Part shown: in pieces, positions 22,942-36,522 of the stretch
Layout of the letters: every line of letters starts with the position of its first letter
How positions within the stretch are numbered: the first letter of the stretch is position 1
Notes under the pieces: generated by a model
The model's input: the letters and a program-made list of their open reading frames with translations, nothing else
The model's database searches: none
What the model was told of the DNA's origin: nothing
Origin: Rhodosporidiobolus odoratus
Lineage: Eukaryota; Basidiomycota; Microbotryomycetes; Sporidiobolales; Sporidiobolaceae
Length of the DNA: 64,000 nt
Assembly (NCBI GenBank): GCA_034387635.1
Contig: JAOANU010000013.1
Location: forward strand, 372,001-436,000
Direction: 5' to 3'
Made by a program: the position numbers and the translations under genes

Positions 22942-24192
22942 ATGTCCCTCTTCGCTTCCTGCTTCCGCATCCGCTTTGTACGCAACCGGAACAAGCTCAA
23001 GATGATCAAGACTACCCTTTACTTTGACGTCGTGTCCCCCTGGACCTTCTTCGCCTTCGTCGGTACGCTTCGATCGAAACCGCTGCCTGTCTCGTACGGA
23101 CGTCGCGCTGATCGATGTGTCTGCGCTGCGAGTGTAGTGTTGAACCGATACAAGGGTATCTGGGACATGCAGCTCAGCCTGAAGCCAACAATGTTGGGAG
23201 GAGTTGTTGCGGCCGCTGGCAATACGCCGTGAATTTCGATTTCTCGGGTCACCGCGCCCACGCCCATCAAATGCTGACTAGTGGCAGCGCTCTGCATCCG
23301 CTGCAGACCGTTGAACGTCAAAAACAAAGGAATCTGGATGAAGCAGCACGTACGCCCTTCTTTTTTCTTTCTTCCTCGGCTTCCTTCCCTCTCCAGCTCT
23401 CCACAGTGACCTTAGTCTCGTTCCATACGCAGGACCTCCCCCTCGCCTCCGAGTTCTTCCAAATTCCCTACACCCTCCCCGATCCGTTTCCTCTGAACTC
23501 GCTCCATATGATGCGGCTTTTGCGAGCGATTGAGGAGAAATACGGACAAGGACCCGAGTTGGACAAGGCTGCTGAGGCTTTCTTCGTACGTATGGTCCCC
23601 TCATTCACACGCGTCTAGCAGCCTGTGAGCTAAATGACCTCGCTGCGATTCGCCGCAGGCCGCAGTCTGGCAAGCTCCCGCTTCTTTTCCGGCCTCTGAA
23701 GCTATCAAACCTGCCAACATCCCTCGAACCGTCTCCGCTCTCTTTCCTCCCGAAGATATCAAGGAGCTGCTCAATCTCTCCGTGTCGGCGCCGCTTAAAG
23801 CCAAAATGAGGAAGGAATCGGAGGAAGTAGTACACGAGAAGGGGTCGTTTGGATTTGTACGTGCTACTCACTGTCTTGGCGTTATACGGTGGGCTGACGT
23901 GGGTGTGATGGCTCGACAGCCTTGGATGATGATTGAACGGGATGACGGGCAGAAGCGAAGCTTTTTCGGTTCAGGTGTGTTCTCTCTCCTACTCTGTCGG
24001 CCTCTCTCGCACTTCATGGCGCTCTGCCCTCGCTTGCGAGCTTCTACTTAACCCTGCTTACAAAGCAAGACCGCTGACTCCTTGTTATTCGTGGACGCAG
24101 ACCGTTTCGAGCAAATGGCTTTCTGGCTCGGCAAGGAGTGGAAGGGACCGGCACCGGCGCAGCAGCAAAAGCGGATCGCTGCGAAACTATAG
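22942..24192 (+). CDS. Kappa-class glutathione S-transferase / DsbA-fold protein
   Basis: Kappa GSTs are DsbA-fold enzymes related to 2-hydroxychromene-2-carboxylate isomerase and usually sit in mitochondria or peroxisomes. Seven exons join in phase: 22942-23062, 23138-23228, 23307-23349, 23433-23585, 23659-23856, 23920-23974 and 24101-24192. The active-site serine is in YFDVVSPWTFFAF. Other family marks are WDMQLSLKPTMLGGV, GNTPP, NKGIWMKQHD, GSFGFPWMMIE and FFGSDRFEQM. The first in-frame ATG (22942) adds 20 residues rich in Arg/Lys (MSLFASCFRIRFVRNRNKLK) that could be a mitochondrial presequence. The second ATG at 23002 starts directly before the fold and gives 230 residues. I cannot tell which is used; both may be. 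Confidence 0.88.
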
Positions 24193-24523
24193 ACAGCCAC
24201 TCGAGTGGGCTACTGAATCAGCATGTGTAGACCGGTAGACGGGATGTCATAGCAGGGGCTTGTATGTTGGACTTTACACGTGCAACCGTACTTCCTACGG
24301 TATGCACCCATGCCCTGGCCTGCAGGACATCGACGACCTGTCTATATGCTGTGAGTACCGCCCAACCTCATGCTAGGTTATCCTTGCTCACGTGTCTTTC
24401 AGAAGATCCGTCTCCTTCTGCACGGACGACACTGCTGGCAGCGCTCGTGGAGTCATGGTCGCTCTGAAACCTTTTCTCCCGACCATGCACATAGATGATT
24501 ATCTGATCTCATTGTCATTATGG
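24193..24523. other. Short convergent intergenic region
   Basis: 3' flanks of the GST gene (+) and the membrane protein gene (-). Nothing further was seen. Confidence 0.5.
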
Positions 24524-25359
24524 TCAGCGTCTTGTGTCCACCTGGAACACAAAGATGCGAGAGAAAGGGACTTACACCAAAGTTTGCCATAACGGTGCAG
24601 ACAATGGCAATGTAAAGGAAAATGTGCTCCTCGTGATGAGTCCCGTAGCGGACGAAGTACTGTAGAAAGCGACGCGTCAGCTACAGGTATAAATGACAGC
24701 GCCTTGCACGGTTGAGAAACTCACTCCACAAGCAGCGCAGAAAAACACCCCAATCCAAAGCATCCCAACTACTATGTATACCTTGCTACTTTTCTCTCTC
24801 GGCCAAGTCAACGAAGGTGACGGGGTCCGCCAGCCAGGACCAGGCGGGACAAAGTACCTGGCGGAGGTTGGGGCAGGCCCATCAGCTATCCGGACTGATA
24901 GTTTACTGTTTCGTCTCAGAAGCATCTTCTGATAAGGATAGGTGGGAAGGGTCTCAAACTGTTTGTATCAAGTCATGGAAGGTGTTGGAGAAGAGAAACG
25001 GTGCGTGAGCCAGCAGGTCTCGCAGATGCAAGGAAAAACTGCCACGCCTCGTCAAAGCCCTGAACAAGTCTGGGAGAACGAACCTGAGAACCCATAAACT
25101 CGAGACCTGGACTCTGCGTCATCGACACCGAGGATTGCTCGGTTGGCGACGGCAATGCATCCCTAACCTCCACATCACCGTATTCTAACAAACTATACCG
25201 CTTCGAGCGTCTGGTCCTGGGGGCTTCGGGATACGAATAGTCGGCGGCCCCGTACGGAAACGGAAGGTCAGCAGACGTTGCAGAAGTGTGGCGTCGACTT
25301 GTAGACATGTGGCAAGGCGGAGCGTTTGGATTCAGGTAGTTCGTAAGGCTCGACTTCAA
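24524..25359 (-). CDS. Unknown protein with two membrane helices
   Basis: I do not recognise the family. Four exons (25084-25359, 24725-24958, 24576-24659, 24524-24541) join with every junction in phase 0 and give about 203 residues. The N-terminal 90 residues are polar and Ser/Arg-rich. The middle has FETLPTYPYQKMLLRRNS. Helix one is VYIVVGMLWIGVFFCAACG. A short loop with YFVRYGTHHEEH, holding three histidines, precedes helix two, HIFLYIAIVCTVMANFG. The protein ends VDTRR. An alternative splice inside exon 2 is possible but breaks the frame leading to helix one. The topology suggests a small organelle membrane protein; the function is not known. Confidence 0.6.
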
Positions 25360-26687
25360 TTAAGAGGGAGCCTCCAGCTGTATTCGAGCCGGATAACTAG
25401 CACGTTTATTTAGCGGTCCGCGGATAGCTGAAGGAGTCCTGTGCGAGAAGAGGGGGGCGTGCATCGACCTCCGTCGAAAGAGGAAGAGGAGGGAGGAGGT
25501 CTAAAGGTTTTCTTTGCCTTTCTGCACAGCCTGGTAAGACGGCGTGACAAATCGCGCTGGCTTCAGAAAATCATGGCTTGTACAGCTATGGGAATGTGCA
25601 ACACTGAGCAGCCTTTGTCCAGCCCTTCTGTTGGCAACACAGCAAGGTTTCGCGGAAATTAGGAAGGTCCACTTGGCAGACCTCAATCGGGGAGGCTGAG
25701 AATCCAGGGCCGGGCCTGGCTGGACTCGAGCAAGGCAGAACAGCAACGCAGACAGTTGAAGCATACCTCTGCAAGCGTCTGCTGACTGTCCCGAATGACG
25801 CTGAACCGGGCTTCTTGACCTTCTCAAATCGGATTTTCTGCAGTATGCCTTCGCGGTTTGCTGCCTCGCAGCTTTACCCAAGTTGTACTACAAATGAGAT
25901 ATCTCGCAGCCCGAGTACACCTTGTACTTGGTTTTTTTGGTATTGAAAGAGTTTGGATAATAAGGCGGAAAGCTCATATGCCTAGCTCGATCTACGCAAA
26001 GCAATCTGTCTACGCGTACAACAAAGTGTGGAACCAGCTACTGCCGCAAGGAGCGACCCATGTAAGAGGGAACGAGAGACCCGAGAGGAAATGTTGTCAG
26101 TCCGTCGGGGAAGAGGAGGGGAGGGGGGTGGGACTCCTCAAGCGTTCAAGCTTCAAGAGTCGGTTCTCAAGTCGGACAAGGGAGTGGGAAGCGTAGGAAG
26201 TTGACGAGGGGGAAGTGAGGGCCGGGTTGGGTCGTATGCGAGAACCGGCGGGTTTCGTCAATGGTGGAGTTTACGACGGCGACAGTCGCGCGGAGGGTAG
26301 GGAGAACAGTGTGGTGCGGCGGAGCTAAGCGGTCGCGTACGGATGAGGAAGAGGGGTCTAGCTCAGGAGAGAAGAGGCAGCGCACTAAAGAGGGCGAGTG
26401 CGGCGGACGTTGCTCGGGCTGTGTCAGATGGGGCAAGCAGCGCGCTCGGGAGTAGGGGTAGGAGGTCAACGGACGGACGGACGGTAGCAAGGAGGTAGTT
26501 ATACTGACGCTTTACACCGAGGCTGGTCCTCATGCCCCTTTTTCCATTTTCTCTCTCTCTTCTCTTCTTCCTTAGACATCTCCCTTCGTCTCCAGCCAGT
26601 TCCCTCGTCCCTCGTCCCTCGTCCCTCGTCCCTCGTCCCTCGTCTCGACGTCCGGGGCAGGACCATAGTCGTAGGGAGCGGAGTTCA
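25360..26687. other. Divergent 1.3-kb intergenic region
   Basis: It lies between two divergent small membrane-protein genes. Open frames in this stretch are short and lack domain signals. It holds CT-rich runs and a 7-bp tandem repeat (separate entry) just upstream of the (+) gene. Confidence 0.4.
26603..26644. repeat. Tandem repeat of CCTCGTC, about six units
   Basis: Near-perfect 7-bp units end 44 bp before the start codon of the gene at 26688, so they probably lie in its leader or core promoter. Confidence 0.85.
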
Positions 26688-27245
26688 ATGGAGGAAGAAG
26701 AGTACCGGAGCTTTGGTCGTAAGAACAAGAATAAGCATAAAGGCGGGCACACTGAAACGCATGAAGGAAAGGTGCGAGTAGTCACTGTCGCCCCTTGTTT
26801 GACCCCCTGTCCTGTCTCGCTAATCGTTTGTACGGTCGTGCGCTAGCCCCACAAGACTGCTGTCAGCCCCGAAGGCCGGAACAAGAAGAAGAAGGGGGCG
26901 GCATTGGTGGGTGTTGGTCTGAGCCTACTCGTCTTCGCGGTGGTAAGTCTATCCTCTGTGCATCATCTCCACAACATTGGCACAAAACCGTACGTAACGA
27001 TGGTTTCTTACGTCCGCAGAGCTGCTACTTCTTGCTCCAAGCAGTGATGTCACAGACGGAATGGATAAAGGGTGTCGCCGGGGCGGTTGTCGGTGTATCC
27101 CTCGTCTCGATGTTCGTATGCGGGGTCAGCTTTCCCTTCAGTTCCCATCCTTCCAACATGGTCAGCTCACTATCCAACATTGCAGGGTATTTTCCAATCT
27201 GCCCTAAACTGGGAAAAAGCGCATAAAGCACAGTCACACGCCTGA
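26688..27245 (+). CDS. Unknown small protein with two membrane helices
   Basis: I do not recognise the family. Four exons (26688-26771, 26847-26942, 27020-27115, 27186-27245), all joined in phase 0, give about 111 residues. The N-terminus is short and strongly charged (EEEEY, then KNKNKHKGG). A basic NKKKKG patch precedes helix one (AALVGVGLSLLVFAV). Helix two (GVAGAVVGVSLVSMF) follows after SQTEWIK, and the tail is ALNWEKAHKAQSHA. The exon pattern of 28, 32, 32 and 19 codons is regular and each junction is clean, which supports a real gene. Size and basic pre-helix patch would fit an ER or mitochondrial membrane protein. Confidence 0.6.
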
Positions 27246-27786
27246 GATCAAAGGCCGCAATCAAGCCGCAACCCGCTGAACACGGTCCGGTTCTAACTGC
27301 ACACCTCCCTCTCCACAGTGTTGTTTTTGTATCATCTGGGTCTCTCCTGTATGCGCAATGCGGTATGGTGCCGCTTCTCGACTGTCCAGCTTTTCAGCAC
27401 TTAATCTCGAGTCCCCTCTTCAGCTGTCAACCTCTCATTGCGAGCTCACACTTCAGTGCTGGGTATGCTGTGCAACGTTAATTGTATTCCACACAAAATG
27501 AAACAAAGGAAGCCGAAAAAAGATAGTGTCCGTACAAAATTGCGAAGCCTTACTTCACTAGATGGTAGGCAGTAGAAGGTCGGCAAGAGAGTGGCAATAG
27601 GCTAGAGGGGATGCGAGAGAACAACGAGAGGCGATGTGAAGAGAAGAGGTGCAAGGTGAGAAGAGAAAAGGGAAAGAAGAGAGAGAATTATGCTGATCCA
27701 TCCGAAGCGTAGGGGAAATACCAGTACTCCCCCTTTGTTATGTCCTTCATCCATCCTTTCATCCATCCTTACGTGACCGTCTCTGT
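27246..27786. other. Convergent intergenic region
   Basis: 3' flanks of the small membrane-protein gene (+) and the wall-protein gene (-). It is more AT-rich than the surrounding genes. No feature was found. Confidence 0.45.
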
Positions 27787-29349
27787 TCAAGCGAAAAGTG
27801 CCACCGCAGCTCCAACCAATCCCATCGCAAGCCCCGCGCCAACCTTTCCAGCTCCCGAATCCTGGTTCACACTCGAGCTGGCCCTCACAACAGCAGACGA
27901 GACAGCGGAGCTACCCCTGATCACCACGCTGGAGAAACCCGAGCTAACGGCCGAGGTGACAGTGACGACGTTCGAGTTGTCGATTGCTGATGCGAGGGTC
28001 GCACTGGTAGTGACTACGACGCTCTCGGCGGAGGAAGTCGACGAGGCGGAAGAGGCGGCAGAGAATGATGCGGAGGAAATCGAGGAAGAGGAAGAGGAGC
28101 TCGAGGAGGAGGAGGCGAGGCTGGACGAGGCAGATCCGGAAGCGGCGTTGCCACTTGAAGCGGAAGAACCCGACGCGAGCTTGCCAATACCCCAGGGAAT
28201 ACCGTCCGTCTCATTGGTAGGGTCAGTCTGCAAAGGGAGCCGAGCGTGAGCAACACGTTTAGGGACGACGGAAGGGGAAGAACGTGCCGTCGAGCCATCT
28301 GCGGCGGCGATGGTGAAACGGGTAGTCCACGAAGTAGTCTCACCCGGCTGAGCAAACTCGTAGAAGTAGCTGTGCCCGCGGACATAATCTCGTCAGTGGG
28401 TCTCGCCTGAAAAGCGTGAGCAAAAGAACCACACGCACATCTTGGAATTCGGCGAAACATCCGGGCAAGTCCACTCGTACTCCCCGGTTCCAGTCGTACC
28501 ATCGAGCCCCTCTGCGACCGTCTCGAGAGCGATCATGTTGAGGTTGGCACCAGTCTTGAGGGTGATGCTGTACATTTCAGAATTCGGAGGAGGCGGGGCG
28601 AAAGGGTGGTGAGTGGATCGCGCGGGAGGACGGAGAGCGACAGAGTCATTCAGCGTCAGGCTGAAGAGAAGGAGGGCGACACGCACGAAAAGTTGTTCCA
28701 AGCTCCACTCGCGTCCGTGTTCCAGTTGATCTTGCAAGGTCCGCCAACCTATTCATCCCGAACCGATAATCACCCAACACCACCACGGACAGAGTTTGCG
28801 CAGCGGGTAGGACAGAGCGTCAGGGATTGAAAAGGGCGGGGTAGCCGACGTTGCAGGATTCCGATCATGTTGAGGGAGGAAAAGGAGCATTCGAGGAGGT
28901 ACGGAGGCGATCGGGGTTTCCGGTCAGAGGTAGATGGAGTACACGAGTCGCGAGGTTATAGGCGGTTCCAGCGAGGCAGGAGGGGCGGGGCAAGTGAAGG
29001 AGGGGCGTTCGGCCAAGGTTGCATAGAAGGAAGAGGTCGAAGCGGCCGGAAGGGGAGCGGTCGGTGATGGGTGGCCACATTCAGTGGAGATGGCGTTAGG
29101 TCAGTCGGTACAGTAGGACGGTGTCGAGGTATCCAGGCATGCAGGTAGGTGGAAGACGGGAGTGATGCGATGGAGAAGGGATGCGGAAGTACGAAAAGGG
29201 AATCATCAGCCTCTCGTTCACCCTCAGTGCAAGAAAGTGAAGCGCACCCTGTAGACATCCGCAGGTCCAGGTCCAGTCGGGACCACATCAGCAGTAGCCA
29301 ACTTTGCTCCAGCGATGGCGGTGAGGAGGATGGCGAAATGGTTCAACAT
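27787..29349 (-). CDS. Kre9/Knh1-like Ser-rich, probably GPI-anchored wall protein
   Basis: Proteins of this type are secreted, often GPI-anchored, and linked to beta-1,6-glucan and wall organisation. Four exons (29248-29349, 28687-28748, 28439-28567, 27787-28369) give about 291 residues. The signal peptide is LNHFAILLTAIAGAKLATA. The Kre9/Knh1-type beta domain follows: DVYRVGGPCKINWNTDASG, TLKTGANLNMIALETVAEGL, GEYEWTCPDVSPNSK, IYFYEFAQPGE and SWTTRFTIA. A long serine-rich stalk comes next. The C-terminus is hydrophobic (GAGLAMGLVGAAVALFA) after a small-residue site (DSGAGK), as in GPI signals. The first intron (28749-29247) is 499 nt, long for this window. Confidence 0.85.
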
Positions 29350-29930
29350 TTTTGTGCAGCGGGTTCAAGGTTGAGAGGTAACGAGTGACGAGTAGGAGAC
29401 GAAACGAGTGACGAGCTTGATCTCTGTACAGACAGTACAGCCGACAGAGTGGGGAAGAGAGAGAGAGAGAGAAAGGGGAGATTCCGAAGAGAAAGAGATG
29501 AGACAGGTCGAGGTTCGAGAGACGCGGCCAAAGCGCGAGTTGGTCGCGTCTTCAATCAACCGCCCACATTCTATTCTTATTAGCATACGCCAGCGATGAA
29601 TATTTGATGAACATATCGTAGACAGCTGAACAACTCGATTTCTGCACTGCACGACGACTGAAGAAAACTACCAACCGAAACAGATCAACTACGGACGGGG
29701 AAAAAAAGACGTGCAGGGCGTGGGGGGTACATGCGAAGAGCGAGAGGAAGAGTATGAGGGTACAGCCGACGAAGGATGAAAGCTATTCTGATGCGAGCGA
29801 CGGATGGACGAAAGGAAACATGGAGGTACTGAGGTTTTGACGTGAAGGAGAAGAAACGGGAAGCGGAGAAGGCGTTTCGTGACGGGGCTTCTTCTGGGTG
29901 GAACGCGGATCCCTCACGGGGGTTAGCCGA
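29350..29930. promoter_or_regulatory. Promoter of the wall-protein gene, 3' flank of the branching enzyme
   Basis: Contains a GA microsatellite at about 29456-29473, just upstream of the wall-protein gene. No gene was seen. Confidence 0.45.
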
Positions 29931-33449
<3,519 letters not shown>

Positions 33450-33462
33450 GGTTGAGTGTAAG

Positions 33463-33496
<34 letters not shown>

Positions 33497-33956
33497 AAGT
33501 GGAGAGCGGAGTTGTGGAGGTGGAGAATCGGACGTGGGGATAAAGTTGATTGGGGTAGAAACGTCGAGTGTAACTTGGACTTGGTCGTGCACAGGGTTGA
33601 GTAGCTGCAGATGGTCCAGTCACGGGTTCCCGTGTGCGTGTCGCAAGCTGCGGAGGCACGAGCGACAATCCGCACCCAAAAGTATGACTATGGTCAGTTC
33701 AGGGGAGGTTCTGCTCGACTCTGCCGTCACGATTTGTCGCCTGAGTGATTTCCCCTTGCTGACCGTCGCTTGCAATGCTGCCTGACCGCCGCCATCGCTA
33801 GCAAGTCCAGTCGTTCTCTTGTTCACCACAGCACCTGAACCTATGCTCTCGCCTGCTCTGTTTCCTCGACCTCGTTTTCGCCCGCTTCGGCCGATTCTCT
33901 CTATCTCTACACTCTCGTCACCTGCTTGAGCTTCTTGGACTCGTCAGACACCCGTC
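33450..33956. promoter_or_regulatory. Bidirectional promoter of the branching enzyme and amidase genes
   Basis: 507 bp between divergent start codons, with a GA microsatellite at 33462-33498 directly upstream of the branching enzyme. Pyrimidine-rich toward the amidase side. Confidence 0.5.
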
Positions 33957-36206
33957 ATGACATTCTGGCAAGACCGCGCAGCAGCTAAACAAGCTCACCA
34001 AGCTCAGCTCATCCCTCCATCCTGGCGTCTCTCGCCTTCTCTCCTCGCCTCTCCGTCTCGTGATGTTCGCGATATCCCACGCACCTGCGGCATCCTCGAC
34101 GACAAAGAGCTGCTCATGACTGAAGAACCGGACGCAGCGGTACTGCTGGAAAAGCTCAGCAAGGGAGAATGGACGGCCGTCGAGGTTGCGACGGCTTTTT
34201 GCAAGAGAGCCGCAGTGGCTCAGCAGCTGGTCCGTCTCGCCCCGCCTTCCTTCCTATTCTCCTACTAAAGACTTACTCTGCAGACTTCCTGCCTGACGCA
34301 ACCGCTTTTTGAACGAGCTATCGCCCGTGCAGCTGAACTCGACGCCCATTTGAAAGCGACTGGCAGAGTAGTCGGACCGCTTCACGGCCTTCCCATCTCG
34401 CTCAAAGAACAATTCGATATCGAGGGCGTCGAGTCGACCATGGGTGAGCCCGGCGGTTGATCAGAACCGACAGACAGCAGAATCAGGCTGACATTTGGCC
34501 TTCACTTGGCAGGTTTCGTCTCCCGCCTTGGCCACATTTCCCCGACCTCCTCCACCCTCGTCACCCTCCTCGAATCCCTCGGAGCAGTCCTCCACTGTCG
34601 CACCAATATCCCCCAAACCCTCCTCTGCGACGAATCCATAAACCACCTGTTCGGCCGCGTCCTCAACCCTCTGAACACCTCGCTCACGGCAGGAGGGAGC
34701 AGTGGTGGCGAGGCCGCTCTGTTGGCTATGCGCGGCTCCCCCTTGGGCGTAGGGACGGACCTCGGCGGATCAATCCGTAAACCAGCTTCATTTTGCGGGC
34801 TTTACTCGCTCAGGCCTACAGCTCGTCGTCTGCCTTACGAAGGTGCGAGCAACATCTTTGCTGGATCAGAGGGACTCGAGAGCGTACTCGGTCCGATGGC
34901 GACTAGCTTGGAGAGCTTGAGGGTGTTTATGCGGGCGGTGATTGAAGGGGGAGAACCTTGGTTGAGGGATGCGAAGGTTGTTGAGCGAGGGTGGAACGAT
35001 AGCCTTTCGAGAGCGGCGGGGGAGAGGGGGAAGGAGAAGAAGTGCTTTGCGGTCATGTGGACCGATGGGTTGGTAAGGCCTCATCCGCCTGTCGAGAGGG
35101 GGATGAGGGAGTGCGTGGAGAAGTTGCGGGAGGCGGGTCACGAAGGTGCGGCTCTTTCCCTCGTGACCTGTAGCCAATCAGTAAGCTGCCCTTGCTCATT
35201 GACAGCTCTTCACAGTCGTCGAGTGGAAACCGCTCGATCATGCCGGCGCGCAGGACATTGTCAGCAGGATTTTCGATGCTGATGGTGGAGAAGACGTGCG
35301 GAACTGGTTGGGAGACTCAGGCGAGGTCGAACTATTCCCCTCACCCCTACTACGGCTGTAAAGGCTGAACATAAGCTTTACTTTGCAGCCAATCCTTCCT
35401 CAAGTCTTTACCTCTCAACACCCAGCCATGACAGTACACGAATCGTGGCAGGTACGCGCCTCGCCCTCTTCTGCTCTCTTCGCACTCCCTCCATCGTAAG
35501 CCGTGGTGAGCTAGATACCCTCTTCCTTCGCAGCTCAACCGCCGCCGCGATGCCTACCGCCAACGCTTCCTCGCAGCCTACCTCGCCACCCAGAATCGCC
35601 CGAATGCCGAGACTACCCGGCCGATAGATGCTATCATCTGTCCCATGGCACCTCATCTAGCTCCGCCGCATCTCGAGGAACCCAGGGCGGCGGGGTACGT
35701 TCTGCTCTCCCTGCTTTCCTTCTCCTTGGCACTCGCGCTTCTTACTGCTGCCACCGAAAGGTCAGCTCGGGATAAATGTATGATTTACTATCTTGTGCGG
35801 TCAACAGGTTGATTACGTATACGACGGTCTGGTCCCTTCTCGACCTCCCTTGCTACACTTTCCCTTGCGATGGCGCTGTCGACCCTGTCAAAGATCCAAA
35901 GCCTACCGCTGTGGAGTATACGCCGTTGAGCGAAGTAGACAGGGAGAACTGGGAGGGGTGTACGTCCTGACTTGTATCCACCCGGGCTTGGTACCACTCA
36001 CAGGTTTCAAGAAGCGCTAGCTGACAGCCTCTCGGTCGATCCTTTTCACTCTGTCTTCCGTCGCACCCTCTCGAACTCATGCAGATTCTCCCGAGATTTT
36101 CGCCGACGCACCTATCGTTCTTCAGCTCATCTCGCCCCGTCGGTTCAGGGAGGATGAGTTACTTGGATTGGGTGAGGTGATTGAGAGGGCGTTGGGGCGG
36201 GCGTAA
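33957..36206 (+). CDS. Amidase signature family enzyme (acetamidase-like)
   Basis: These Ser-cisSer-Lys hydrolases cleave amides, for instance releasing ammonium from acetamide. Eight exons (33957-34229, 34284-34443, 34513-35145, 35216-35325, 35389-35451, 35534-35694, 35808-35959, 36085-36206) give about 557 residues. Catalytic residues are present: Lys132 in PISLKEQFD, the cis-Ser at about 207 in AGGSSGGE, and Ser231 in GTDLGGSIRKPA. The C-terminal half has DAIICPMAPHLAPP and TYTTVWSLLDLPCYTFP, as in fungal AmdS-type enzymes. No signal peptide is seen, so it is probably cytosolic. The substrate cannot be told from sequence; fatty-acid amide hydrolase activity is also possible in this family. 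Confidence 0.92.
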
Positions 36207-36522
36207 GGCTTGTGTGATGCGGACAGTCTAAGTACGGTTTGCGCTGTTACAGACATGGCTCGCGAGTAATGTCAAGAATGGTCGGCAAGACGAGGAAGGG
36301 GTGATTGAGAAGGTCCCGACGAGAACCTTTCGACGGTCTCTCAGCTAGCACAAACAGCTGCAAGCTTTTCGATGCCGCAGCCAGTAAAGGGCTACAAGTA
36401 AAGTGCAGAAGCAGAAACAACCATCACTAACGTCACGCAAAAACATCAAGCGGTACAACCCTTTTCTCCTTCTTTGCCGTTCTTTCGCCTTTCTTTCCCG
36501 CCCGGACACGACACAATTTCCT
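36207..36522. other. Convergent intergenic region below the truncated TFIIS gene
   Basis: It lies between the amidase stop and the TFIIS-like stop. I read the minus strand here for a missing zinc-ribbon exon and found no CxxC pair or RSADE motif in any frame. Confidence 0.6.

Noticed and set aside
25858..26196. 112-codon plus-strand frame (LPRSFTQVVLQMRYLAARVH)
   Set aside because: Somewhat gene-like composition, but no domain and no good splice or start context.
33620..33829. 69-codon minus-strand frame in the branching enzyme/amidase promoter
   Set aside because: Short, no domain, located in a divergent promoter; could be an upstream frame at most.
36207..36522. Missing zinc-ribbon exon for the TFIIS-like gene
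   Set aside because: Minus strand read in all frames; no CxxC pair, no RSADE and no aromatic terminal motif was found.
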